Shown in pieces: positions 1 through 12,200 of a stretch of 64,000 nucleotides of DNA. The DNA is from Patiria miniata. Taxonomy: Eukaryota; Echinodermata; Asteroidea; Valvatida; Asterinidae. The stretch spans positions 558,001 through 622,000 of the forward strand of contig NW_024037051.1 of the NCBI RefSeq assembly GCF_015706575.1. Direction: 5' to 3'. Position 1 is the first letter of the stretch; each line of letters begins with the position of its first letter. The notes under the pieces were generated by a model. It made no database searches, was not told the origin of the DNA, and saw only the letters and a list, made by a program, of their open reading frames with translations. A program made the translations under genes and the position numbers.

Positions 1-217
1 GGCGCTTGCAGGCATGGCTGTTAGACTGACTGCACATAGGGGTACTACTGGCATTGATGCGCTATATCTTGAATTTTCTCCGCAAGTACTGGGTTTCAAG
101 ACCTGTCCTTTTGCCAGCTTGTTGGCCTGATCACAAGCTTCCGAACAAGGTATAGTTTGTGCAGAACTTCCCAGGTTAAGGTACCGTTAGGCCGCGATAT
201 ACGAAGTTCGTGTCGCG
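1..217 (+). repeat. Reference monomer of the satellite
   Basis: This first full copy is used here for numbering. It carries one BclI-type TGATCA, one HindIII-type AAGCTT and one KpnI-type GGTACC hexamer, so digests would give a ladder. Landmarks are: variable site 1 at 43-46 (ggtactactgg); variable site 2 at 71; a stem-loop at 116-139; TATA at 151-154, the site hit by the retrotransposon in another copy; the G/A variant at 191 (gttaGgcc or gttaGacc); and a CpG-rich dyad at 192-218 that crosses into the next copy. The start is arbitrary, set by the window edge. Confidence 0.95.
116..139. other. Stem-loop within the satellite monomer
   Basis: AGCTTGT at 116-122 is complementary to ACAAGCT at 133-139, giving a perfect 7-bp stem around a 10-nt loop that contains TGATC. 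The structure recurs in essentially every copy. In many divergent copies the base before the left arm is A instead of C (gcAAGCTTGT), which lengthens the stem to 8 bp and adds a second HindIII-type hexamer. No function is shown by the sequence. Confidence 0.6.
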
Positions 218-218
218 G
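192..218. other. CpG-rich imperfect dyad at the monomer junction
   Basis: Outer arms CCGCGA and TCGCGG and inner arms ACGAA and TTCGT are complementary and centred on one G, with TAT opposite G as a small internal asymmetry. The core ACGAAGTTCGT is an 11-bp palindrome. Seven CpG dinucleotides fall within about 32 bp. It is present in every well-preserved copy. It could be a protein-binding site of the satellite or simply a sequence accident fixed by amplification; nothing in the sequence decides between these. Confidence 0.6.
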
Positions 219-3200
219 GCGCTTGCAGGCATGGCTGTTAGACTGACTGCACATAGGGGTACTACTGGCATTGATGCGCTATATCTTGAATTTTCTCCGC
301 AAGTACTGGGTTTCAAGACCTGTCCTTTTGCCAGCTTGTTGGCCTGATCACAAGCTTCCGAACAAGGTATAGTTTGTGCAGAACTTCCCAGGTTAAGGTA
401 CCGTTAGGCCGCGATATACGAAGTTCGTGTCGCGGGCGCTTGCAGGCATGGCTGTTAGACTGACTGCACATAGGGGTACTACTGGCATTGATGCGCTATA
501 TCTTGAATTTTCTCCGCAAGTACTGGGTTTCAAGACCTGTCCTTTTGCCAGCTTGTTGGCCTGATCACAAGCTTCCGAACAAGGTATAGTTTGTGCAGAA
601 CTTCCCAGGTTAAGGTACCGTTAGGCCGCGATATACGAAGTTCGTGTCGCGGGCGCTTGCAGGCATGGCTGTTAGACTGACTGCACATAGGGGTACTACT
701 GGCATTGATGCGCTATATCTTGAATTTTCTCCGCAAGTACTGGGTTTCAAGACCTGTCCTTTTGCCAGCTTGTTGGCCTGATCACAAGCTTCCGAACAAG
801 GTATAGTTTGTGCAGAACTTCCCAGGTTAAGGTACCGTTAGGCCGCGATATACGAAGTTCGTGTCGCGGGCGCTTGCAGGCATGGCTGTTAGACTGACTG
901 CACATAGGGGTACTACTGGCATTGATGCGCTATATCTTGAATTTTCTCCGCAAGTACTGGGTTTCAAGACCTGTCCTTTTGCCAGCTTGTTGGCCTGATC
1001 ACAAGCTTCCGAACAAGGTATAGTTTGTGCAGAACTTCCCAGGTTAAGGTACCGTTAGGCCGCGATATACGAAGTTCGTGTCGCGGGCGCTTGCAGGCAT
1101 GGCTGTTAGACTGACTGCACATAGGGGTACTACTGGCATTGATGCGCTATATCTTGAATTTTCTCCGCAAGTACTGGGTTTCAAGACCTGTCCTTTTGCC
1201 AGCTTGTTGGCCTGATCACAAGCTTCCGAACAAGGTATAGTTTGTGCAGAACTTCCCAGGTTAAGGTACCGTTAGGCCGCGATATACGAAGTTCGTGTCG
1301 CGGGCGCTTGCAGGCATGGCTGTTAGACTGACTGCACATAGGGGTACTACTGGCATTGATGCGCTATATCTTAAATTTTCTCCGCAAGTACTGGGTTTCA
1401 AGACCTGTCCTTTTGCCAGCTTGTTGGCCTGATCACAAGCTTCCGAACAAGGTATAGTTTGTGCAGAACTTCCCAGGTTAAGGTACCGTTAGGCCGCGAT
1501 ATACGAAGTTCGTGTCGCGGGCGCTTGCAGGCATGGCTGTTAGACTGACTGCACATAGGGGTACTACTGGCATTGATGCGCTATATCTTGAATTTTCTCC
1601 GCAAGTACTGGGTTTCAAGACCTGTCCTTTTGCCAGCTTGTTGGCCTGATCACAAGCTTCCGAACAAGGTATAGTTTGTGCAGAACTTCCCAGGTTAAGG
1701 TACCGTTAGGCCGCGATATACGAAGTTCGTGTCGCGGGCGCTTGCAGGCATGGCTGTTAGACTGACTGCACATAGGGGTACTACTGGCATTGATGCGCTA
1801 TATCTTGAATTTTCTCCGCAAGTACTGGGTTTCAAGACCTGTCCTTTTGCCAGCTTGTTGGCCTGATCACAAGCTTCCGAACAAGGTATAGTTTGTGCAG
1901 AACTTCCCAGGTTAAGGTACCGTTAGGCCGCGATATACGAAGTTCGTGTCGCGGGCGCTTGCAGGCATGGCTGTTAGACTGACTGCACATAGGGGTACTA
2001 CTGGCATTGATGCGCTATATCTTGAATTTTCTCCGCAAGTACTGGGTTTCAAGACCTGTCCTTTTGCCAGCTTGTTGGCCTGATCACAAGCTTCCGAACA
2101 AGGTATAGTTTGTGCAGAACTTCCCAGGTTAAGGTACCGTTAGGCCGCGATATACGAAGTTCGTGTCGCGGGCGCTTGCAGGCATGGCTGTTAGACTGAC
2201 TGCACATAGGGGTACTACTGGCATTGATGCGCTATATCTTAATTTTCTCCGCAAGTACTGGGTTTCAAGACCTGTCCTTTTGCCAGCTTGTTGGCCTGAT
2301 CACAAGCTTCCGAACAAGGTATAGTTTGTGCAGAACTTCCCAGGTTAAGGTACCGTTAGGCCGCGATATACGAAGTTCGTGTCGCGGGCGCTTGCAGGCA
2401 TGGCTGTTAGACTGACTGCACATAGGGGTACTACTGGCATTGATGCGCTATATCTTAATTTTCTCCGCAAGTACTGGGTTTCAAGACCTGTCCTTTTGCC
2501 AGCTTGTTGGCCTGATCACAAGCTTCCGAACAAGGTATAGTTTGTGCAGAACTTCCCAGGTTAAGGTACCGTTAGGCCGCGATATACGAAGTTCGTGTCG
2601 CGGGCGCTTGCAGGCATGGCTGTTAGACTGACTGCACATAGGGGTACTACTGGCATTGATGCGCTATATCTTGAATTTTCTCCGCAAGTACTGGGTTTCA
2701 AGACCTGTCCTTTTGCCAGCTTGTTGGCCTGATCACAAGCTTCCGAACAAGGTATAGTTTGTGCAGAACTTCCCAGGTTAAGGTACCGTTAGGCCGCGAT
2801 ATACGAAGTTCGTGTCGCGGGCGCTTGCAGGCATGGCTGTTAGACTGACTGCACATAGGGGTACTACTGGCATTGATGCGCTATATCTTGAATTTTCTCC
2901 GCAAGTACTGGGTTTCAAGACCTGTCCTTTTGCCAGCTTGTTGGCCTGATCACAAGCTTCCGAACAAGGTATAGTTTGTGCAGAACTTCCCAGGTTAAGG
3001 TACCGTTAGGCCGCGATATACGAAGTTCGTGTCGCGGGCGCTTGCAGGCATGGCTGTTAGACTGACTGCACATAGGGGTACTACTGGCATTGATGCGCTA
3101 TATCTTAATTTTCTCCGCAAGTACTGGGTTTCAAGACCTGTCCTTTTGCCAGCTTGTTGGCCTGATCACAAGCTTCCGAACAAGGTATAGTTTGTGCAGA

Positions 3201-6200
3201 ACTTCCCAGGTTAAGGTACCGTTAGGCCGCGATATACGAAGTTCGTGTCGCGGGCGCTTGCAGGCATGGCTGTTAGACTGACTGCACATAGGGGTACTAC
3301 TGGCATTGATGCGCTATATCTTGAATTTTCTCCGCAAGTACTGGGTTTCAAGACCTGTCCTTTTGCCAGCTTGTTGGCCTGATCACAAGCTTCCGAACAA
3401 GGTATAGTTTGTGCAGAACTTCCCAGGTTAAGGTACCGTTAGGCCGCGATATACGAAGTTCGTGTCGCGGGCGCTTGCAGGCATGGCTGTTAGACTGACT
3501 GCACATAGGGGTACTACTGGCATTGATGCGCTATATCTTGAATTTTCTCCGCAAGTACTGGGTTTCAAGACCTGTCCTTTTGCCAGCTTGTTGGCCTGAT
3601 CACAAGCTTCCGAACAAGGTATAGTTTGTGCAGAACTTCCCAGGTTAAGGTACCGTTAGGCCGCGATATACGAAGTTCGTGTCGCGGGCGCTTGCAGGCA
3701 TGGCTGTTAGACTGACTGCACATAGGGGTACTACTGGCATTGATGCGCTATATCTTGAATTTTCTCCGCAAGTACTGGGTTTCAAGACCTGTCCTTTTGC
3801 CAGCTTGTTGGCCTGATCACAAGCTTCCGAACAAGGTATAGTTTGTGCAGAACTTCCCAGGTTAAGGTACCGTTAGGCCGCGATATACGAAGTTCGTGTC
3901 GCGGGCGCTTGCAGGCATGGCTGTTAGACTGACTGCACATAGGGGTACTACTGGCATTGATGCGCTATATCTTGAATTTTCTCCGCAAGTACTGGGTTTC
4001 AAGACCTGTCCTTTTGCCAGCTTGTTGGCCTGATCACAAGCTTCCGAACAAGGTATAGTTTGTGCAGAACTTCCCAGGTTAAGGTACCGTTAGGCCGCGA
4101 TATACGAAGTTCGTGTCGCGGGCGCTTGCAGGCATGGCTGTTAGACTGACTGCACATAGGGGTACTACTGGCATTGATGCGCTATATCTTGAATTTTCTC
4201 CGCAAGTACTGGGTTTCAAGACCTGTCCTTTTGCCAGCTTGTTGGCCTGATCACAAGCTTCCGAACAAGGTATAGTTTGTGCAGAACTTCCCAGGTTAAG
4301 GTACCGTTAGGCCGCGATATACGAAGTTCGTGTCGCGGGCGCTTGCAGGCATGGCTGTTAGACTGACTGCACATAGGGGTACTACTGGCATTGATGCGCT
4401 ATATCTTAAATTTTCTCCGCAAGTACTGGGTTTCAAGACCTGTCCTTTTGCCAGCTTGTTGGCCTGATCACAAGCTTCCGAACAAGGTATAGTTTGTGCA
4501 GAACTTCCCAGGTTAAGGTACCGTTAGGCCGCGATATACGAAGTTCGTGTCGCGGGCGCTTGCAGGCATGGCTGTTAGACTGACTGCACATAGGGGTACT
4601 ACTGGCATTGATGCGCTATATCTTAAATTTTCTCCGCAAGTACTGGGTTTCAAGACCTGTCCTTTTGCCAGCTTGTTGGCCTGATCACAAGCTTCCGAAC
4701 AAGGTATAGTTTGTGCAGAACTTCCCAGGTTAAGGTACCGTTAGGCCGCGATATACGAAGTTCGTGTCGCGGGCGCTTGCAGGCATGGCTGTTAGACTGA
4801 CTGCACATAGGGGTACTACTGGCATTGATGCGCTATATCTTAAATTTTCTCCGCAAGTACTGGGTTTCAAGACCTGTCCTTTTGCCAGCTTGTTGGCCTG
4901 ATCACAAGCTTCCGAACAAGGTATAGTTTGTGCAGAACTTCCCAGGTTAAGGTACCGTTAGGCCGCGATATACGAAGTTCGTGTCGCGGGCGCTTGCAGG
5001 CATGGCTGTTAGACTGACTGCACATAGGGGTACTACTGGCATTGATGCGCTATATCTTGAATTTTCTCCGCAAGTACTGGGTTTCAAGACCTGTCCTTTT
5101 GCCAGCTTGTTGGCCTGATCACAAGCTTCCGAACAAGGTATAGTTTGTGCAGAACTTCCCAGGTTAAGGTACCGTTAGGCCGCGATATACGAAGTTCGTG
5201 TCGCGGGCGCTTGCAGGCATGGCTGTTAGACTGACTGCACATAGGGGTACTACTGGCATTGATGCGCTATATCTTGAATTTTCTCCGCAAGTACTGGGTT
5301 TCAAGACCTGTCCTTTTGCCAGCTTGTTGGCCTGATCACAAGCTTCCGAACAAGGTATAGTTTGTGCAGAACTTCCCAGGTTAAGGTACCGTTAGGCCGC
5401 GATATACGAAGTTCGTGTCGCGGGCGCTTGCAGGCATGGCTGTTAGACTGACTGCACATAGGGGTACTACTGGCATTGATGCGCTATATCTTAAATTTTC
5501 TCCGCAAGTACTGGGTTTCAAGACCTGTCCTTTTGCCAGCTTGTTGGCCTGATCACAAGCTTCCGAACAAGGTATAGTTTGTGCAGAACTTCCCAGGTTA
5601 AGGTACCGTTAGGCCGCGATATACGAAGTTCGTGTCGCGGGCGCTTGCAGGCATGGCTGTTAGACTGACTGCACATAGGGGTACTACTGGCATTGATGCG
5701 CTATATCTTAAATTTTCTCCGCAAGTACTGGGTTTCAAGACCTGTCCTTTTGCCAGCTTGTTGGCCTGATCACAAGCTTCCGAACAAGGTATAGTTTGTG
5801 CAGAACTTCCCAGGTTAAGGTACCGTTAGGCCGCGATATACGAAGTTCGTGTCGCGGGCGCTTGCAGGCATGGCTGTTAGACTGACTGCACATAGGGGTA
5901 CTACTGGCATTGATGCGCTATATCTTGAATTTTCTCCGCAAGTACTGGGTTTCAAGACCTGTCCTTTTGCCAGCTTGTTGGCCTGATCACAAGCTTCCGA
6001 ACAAGGTATAGTTTGTGCAGAACTTCCCAGGTTAAGGTACCGTTAGGCCGCGATATACGAAGTTCGTGTCGCGGGCGCTTGCAGGCATGGCTGTTAGACT
6101 GACTGCACATAGGGGTACTACTGGCATTGATGCGCTATATCTTAATTTTCTCCGCAAGTACTGGGTTTCAAGACCTGTCCTTTTGCCAGCTTGTTGGCCT

Positions 6201-9200
6201 GATCACAAGCTTCCGAACAAGGTATAGTTTGTGCAGAACTTCCCAGGTTAAGGTACCGTTAGGCCGCGATATACGAAGTTCGTGTCGCGGGCGCTTGCAG
6301 GCATGGCTGTTAGACTGACTGCACATAGGGGTACTACTGGCATTGATGCGCTATATCTTAATTTTCTCCGCAAGTACTGGGTTTCAAGACCTGTCCTTTT
6401 GCCAGCTTGTTGGCCTGATCACAAGCTTCCGAACAAGGTATAGTTTGTGCAGAACTTCCCAGGTTAAGGTACCGTTAGGCCGCGATATACGAAGTTCGTG
6501 TCGCGGGCGCTTGCAGGCATGGCTGTTAGACTGACTGCACATAGGGGTACTACTGGCATTGATGCGCTATATCTTAAATTTTCTCCGCAAGTACTGGGTT
6601 TCAAGACCTGTCCTTTTGCCAGCTTGTTGGCCTGATCACAAGCTTCCGAACAAGGTATAGTTTGTGCAGAACTTCCCAGGTTAAGGTACCGTTAGGCCGC
6701 GATATACGAAGTTCGTGTCGCGGGCGCTTGCAGGCATGGCTGTTAGACTGACTGCACATAGGGGTACTACTGGCATTGATGCGCTATATCTTAAATTTTC
6801 TCCGCAAGTACTGGGTTTCAAGACCTGTCCTTTTGCCAGCTTGTTGGCCTGATCACAAGCTTCCGAACAAGGTATAGTTTGTGCAGAACTTCCCAGGTTA
6901 AGGTACCGTTAGGCCGCGATATACGAAGTTCGTGTCGCGGGCGCTTGCAGGCATGGCTGTTAGACTGACTGCACATAGGGGTACTACTGGCATTGATGCG
7001 CTATATCTTAATTTTCTCCGCAAGTACTGGGTTTCAAGACCTGTCCTTTTGCCAGCTTGTTGGCCTGATCACAAGCTTCCGAACAAGGTATAGTTTGTGC
7101 AGAACTTCCCAGGTTAAGGTACCGTTAGGCCGCGATATACGAAGTTCGTGTCGCGGGCGCTTGCAGGCATGGCTGTTAGACTGACTGCACATAGGGGTAC
7201 TACTGGCATTGATGCGCTATATCTTGAATTTTCTCCGCAAGTACTGGGTTTCAAGACCTGTCCTTTTGCCAGCTTGTTGGCCTGATCACAAGCTTCCGAA
7301 CAAGGTATAGTTTGTGCAGAACTTCCCAGGTTAAGGTACCGTTAGGCCGCGATATACGAAGTTCGTGTCGCGGGCGCTTGCAGGCATGGCTGTTAGACTG
7401 ACTGCACATAGGGGTACTACTGGCATTGATGCGCTATATCTTGAATTTTCTCCGCAAGTACTGGGTTTCAAGACCTGTCCTTTTGCCAGCTTGTTGGCCT
7501 GATCACAAGCTTCCGAACAAGGTATAGTTTGTGCAGAACTTCCCAGGTTAAGGTACCGTTAGGCCGCGATATACGAAGTTCGTGTCGCGGGCGCTTGCAG
7601 GCATGGCTGTTAGACTGACTGCACATAGGGGTACTACTGGCATTGATGCGCTATATCTGAATTTTCTCCGCAAGTACTGGGTTTCAAGACCTGTCCTTTT
7701 GCCAGCTTGTTGGCCTGATCACAAGCTTCCGAACAAGGTATAGTTTGTGCAGAACTTCCCAGGTTAAGGTACCGTTAGGCCGCGATATACGAAGTTCGTG
7801 TCGCGGGCGCTTGCAGGCATGGCTGTTAGACTGACTGCACATAGGGGTACTACTGGCATTGATGCGCTATATCTTGAATTTTCTCCGCAAGTACTGGGTT
7901 TCAAGACCTGTCCTTTTGCCAGCTTGTTGGCCTGATCACAAGCTTCCGAACAAGGTATAGTTTGTGCAGAACTTCCCAGGTTAAGGTACCGTTAGGCCGC
8001 GATATACGAAGTTCGTGTCGCGGGCGCTTGCAGGCATGGCTGTTAGACTGACTGCACATAGGGGTACTACTGGCATTGATGCGCTATATCTTAAATTTTC
8101 TCCGCAAGTACTGGGTTTCAAGACCTGTCCTTTTGCCAGCTTGTTGGCCTGATCACAAGCTTCCGAACAAGGTATAGTTTGTGCAGAACTTCCCAGGTTA
8201 AGGTACCGTTAGGCCGCGATATACGAAGTTCGTGTCGCGGGCGCTTGCAGGCATGGCTGTTAGACTGACTGCACATAGGGGTACTACTGGCATTGATGCG
8301 CTATATCTTGAATTTTCTCCGCAAGTACTGGGTTTCAAGACCTGTCCTTTTGCCAGCTTGTTGGCCTGATCACAAGCTTCCGAACAAGGTATAGTTTGTG
8401 CAGAACTTCCCAGGTTAAGGTACCGTTAGGCCGCGATATACGAAGTTCGTGTCGCGGGCGCTTGCAGGCATGGCTGTTAGACTGACTGCACATAGGGGTA
8501 CTACTGGCATTGATGCGCTATATCTTGAATTTTCTCCGCAAGTACTGGGTTTCAAGACCTGTCCTTTTGCCAGCTTGTTGGCCTGATCACAAGCTTCCGA
8601 ACAAGGTATAGTTTGTGCAGAACTTCCCAGGTTAAGGTACCGTTAGGCCGCGATATACGAAGTTCGTGTCGCGGGCGCTTGCAGGCATGGCTGTTAGACT
8701 GACTGCACATAGGGGTACTACTGGCATTGATGCGCTATATCTTGAATTTTCTCCGCAAGTACTGGGTTTCAAGACCTGTCCTTTTGCCAGCTTGTTGGCC
8801 TGATCACAAGCTTCCGAACAAGGTATAGTTTGTGCAGAACTTCCCAGGTTAAGGTACCGTTAGGCCGCGATATACGAAGTTCGTGTCGCGGGCGCTTGCA
8901 GGCATGGCTGTTAGACTGACTGCACATAGGGGTACTACTGGCATTGATGCGCTATATCTTAAATTTTCTCCGCAAGTACTGGGTTTCAAGACCTGTCCTT
9001 TTGCCAGCTTGTTGGCCTGATCACAAGCTTCCGAACAAGGTATAGTTTGTGCAGAACTTCCCAGGTTAAGGTACCGTTAGGCCGCGATATACGAAGTTCG
9101 TGTCGCGGGCGCTTGCAGGCATGGCTGTTAGACTGACTGCACATAGGGGTACTACTGGCATTGATGCGCTATATCTTGAATTTTCTCCGCAAGTACTGGG

Positions 9201-12200
9201 TTTCAAGACCTGTCCTTTTGCCAGCTTGTTGGCCTGATCACAAGCTTCCGAACAAGGTATAGTTTGTGCAGAACTTCCCAGGTTAAGGTACCGTTAGGCC
9301 GCGATATACGAAGTTCGTGTCGCGGGCGCTTGCAGGCATGGCTGTTAGACTGACTGCACATAGGGGTACTACTGGCATTGATGCGCTATATCTTGAATTT
9401 TCTCCGCAAGTACTGGGTTTCAAGACCTGTCCTTTTGCCAGCTTGTTGGCCTGATCACAAGCTTCCGAACAAGGTATAGTTTGTGCAGAACTTCCCAGGT
9501 TAAGGTACCGTTAGGCCGCGATATACGAAGTTCGTGTCGCGGGCGCTTGCAGGCATGGCTGTTAGACTGACTGCACATAGGGGTACTACTGGCATTGATG
9601 CGCTATATCTTAAATTTTCTCCGCAAGTACTGGGTTTCAAGACCTGTCCTTTTGCCAGCTTGTTGGCCTGATCACAAGCTTCCGAACAAGGTATAGTTTG
9701 TGCAGAACTTCCCAGGTTAAGGTACCGTTAGGCCGCGATATACGAAGTTCGTGTCGCGGGCGCTTGCAGGCATGGCTGTTAGACTGACTGCACATAGGGG
9801 TACTACTGGCATTGATGCGCTATATCTTAAATTTTCTCCGCAAGTACTGGGTTTCAAGACCTGTCCTTTTGCCAGCTTGTTGGCCTGATCACAAGCTTCC
9901 GAACAAGGTATAGTTTGTGCAGAACTTCCCAGGTTAAGGTACCGTTAGGCCGCGATATACGAAGTTCGTGTCGCGGGCGCTTGCAGGCATGGCTGTTAGA
10001 CTGACTGCACATAGGGGTACTACTGGCATTGATGCGCTATATCTTGAATTTTCTCCGCAAGTACTGGGTTTCAAGACCTGTCCTTTTGCCAGCTTGTTGG
10101 CCTGATCACAAGCTTCCGAACAAGGTATAGTTTGTGCAGAACTTCCCAGGTTAAGGTACCGTTAGGCCGCGATATACGAAGTTCGTGTCGCGGGCGCTTG
10201 CAGGCATGGCTGTTAGACTGACTGCACATAGGGGTACTACTGGCATTGATGCGCTATATCTTGAATTTTCTCCGCAAGTACTGGGTTTCAAGACCTGTCC
10301 TTTTGCCAGCTTGTTGGCCTGATCACAAGCTTCCGAACAAGGTATAGTTTGTGCAGAACTTCCCAGGTTAAGGTACCGTTAGGCCGCGATATACGAAGTT
10401 CGTGTCGCGGGCGCTTGCAGGCATGGCTGTTAGACTGACTGCACATAGGGGTACTACTGGCATTGATGCGCTATATCTTGAATTTTCTCCGCAAGTACTG
10501 GGTTTCAAGACCTGTCCTTTTGCCAGCTTGTTGGCCTGATCACAAGCTTCCGAACAAGGTATAGTTTGTGCAGAACTTCCCAGGTTAAGGTACCGTTAGG
10601 CCGCGATATACGAAGTTCGTGTCGCGGGCGCTTGCAGGCATGGCTGTTAGACTGACTGCACATAGGGGTACTACTGGCATTGATGCGCTATATCTTGAAT
10701 TTTCTCCGCAAGTACTGGGTTTCAAGACCTGTCCTTTTGCCAGCTTGTTGGCCTGATCACAAGCTTCCGAACAAGGTATAGTTTGTGCAGAACTTCCCAG
10801 GTTAAGGTACCGTTAGGCCGCGATATACGAAGTTCGTGTCGCGGGCGCTTGCAGGCATGGCTGTTAGACTGACTGCACATAGGGGTACTACTGGCATTGA
10901 TGCGCTATATCTTAAATTTTCTCCGCAAGTACTGGGTTTCAAGACCTGTCCTTTTGCCAGCTTGTTGGCCTGATCACAAGCTTCCGAACAAGGTATAGTT
11001 TGTGCAGAACTTCCCAGGTTAAGGTACCGTTAGGCCGCGATATACGAAGTTCGTGTCGCGGGCGCTTGCAGGCATGGCTGTTAGACTGACTGCACATAGG
11101 GGTACTACTGGCATTGATGCGCTATATCTTGAATTTTCTCCGCAAGTACTGGGTTTCAAGACCTGTCCTTTTGCCAGCTTGTTGGCCTGATCACAAGCTT
11201 CCGAACAAGGTATAGTTTGTGCAGAACTTCCCAGGTTAAGGTACCGTTAGGCCGCGATATACGAAGTTCGTGTCGCGGGCGCTTGCAGGCATGGCTGTTA
11301 GACTGACTGCACATAGGGGTACTACTGGCATTGATGCGCTATATCTTGAATTTTCTCCGCAAGTACTGGGTTTCAAGACCTGTCCTTTTGCCAGCTTGTT
11401 GGCCTGATCACAAGCTTCCGAACAAGGTATAGTTTGTGCAGAACTTCCCAGGTTAAGGTACCGTTAGGCCGCGATATACGAAGTTCGTGTCGCGGGCGCT
11501 TGCAGGCATGGCTGTTAGACTGACTGCACATAGGGGTACTACTGGCATTGATGCGCTATATCTTGAATTTTCTCCGCAAGTACTGGGTTTCAAGACCTGT
11601 CCTTTTGCCAGCTTGTTGGCCTGATCACAAGCTTCCGAACAAGGTATAGTTTGTGCAGAACTTCCCAGGTTAAGGTACCGTTAGGCCGCGATATACGAAG
11701 TTCGTGTCGCGGGCGCTTGCAGGCATGGCTGTTAGACTGACTGCACATAGGGGTACTACTGGCATTGATGCGCTATATCTTGAATTTTCTCCGCAAGTAC
11801 TGGGTTTCAAGACCTGTCCTTTTGCCAGCTTGTTGGCCTGATCACAAGCTTCCGAACAAGGTATAGTTTGTGCAGAACTTCCCAGGTTAAGGTACCGTTA
11901 GGCCGCGATATACGAAGTTCGTGTCGCGGGCGCTTGCAGGCATGGCTGTTAGACTGACTGCACATAGGGGTACTACTGGCATTGATGCGCTATATCTTGA
12001 ATTTTCTCCGCAAGTACTGGGTTTCAAGACCTGTCCTTTTGCCAGCTTGTTGGCCTGATCACAAGCTTCCGAACAAGGTATAGTTTGTGCAGAACTTCCC
12101 AGGTTAAGGTACCGTTAGGCCGCGATATACGAAGTTCGTGTCGCGGGCGCTTGCAGGCATGGCTGTTAGACTGACTGCACATAGGGGTACTACTGGCATT

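Noticed and set aside
42-115. A tRNA gene in each monomer
   Set aside because: The A- and B-box likeness is weak and the sequence cannot form acceptor, D and T arms of proper size.
205-220. CENP-B-box-like motif TTCG...CGGG in the monomer
   Set aside because: The gap between TTCG and CGGG is two bases too short for the known box and the central A is missing.
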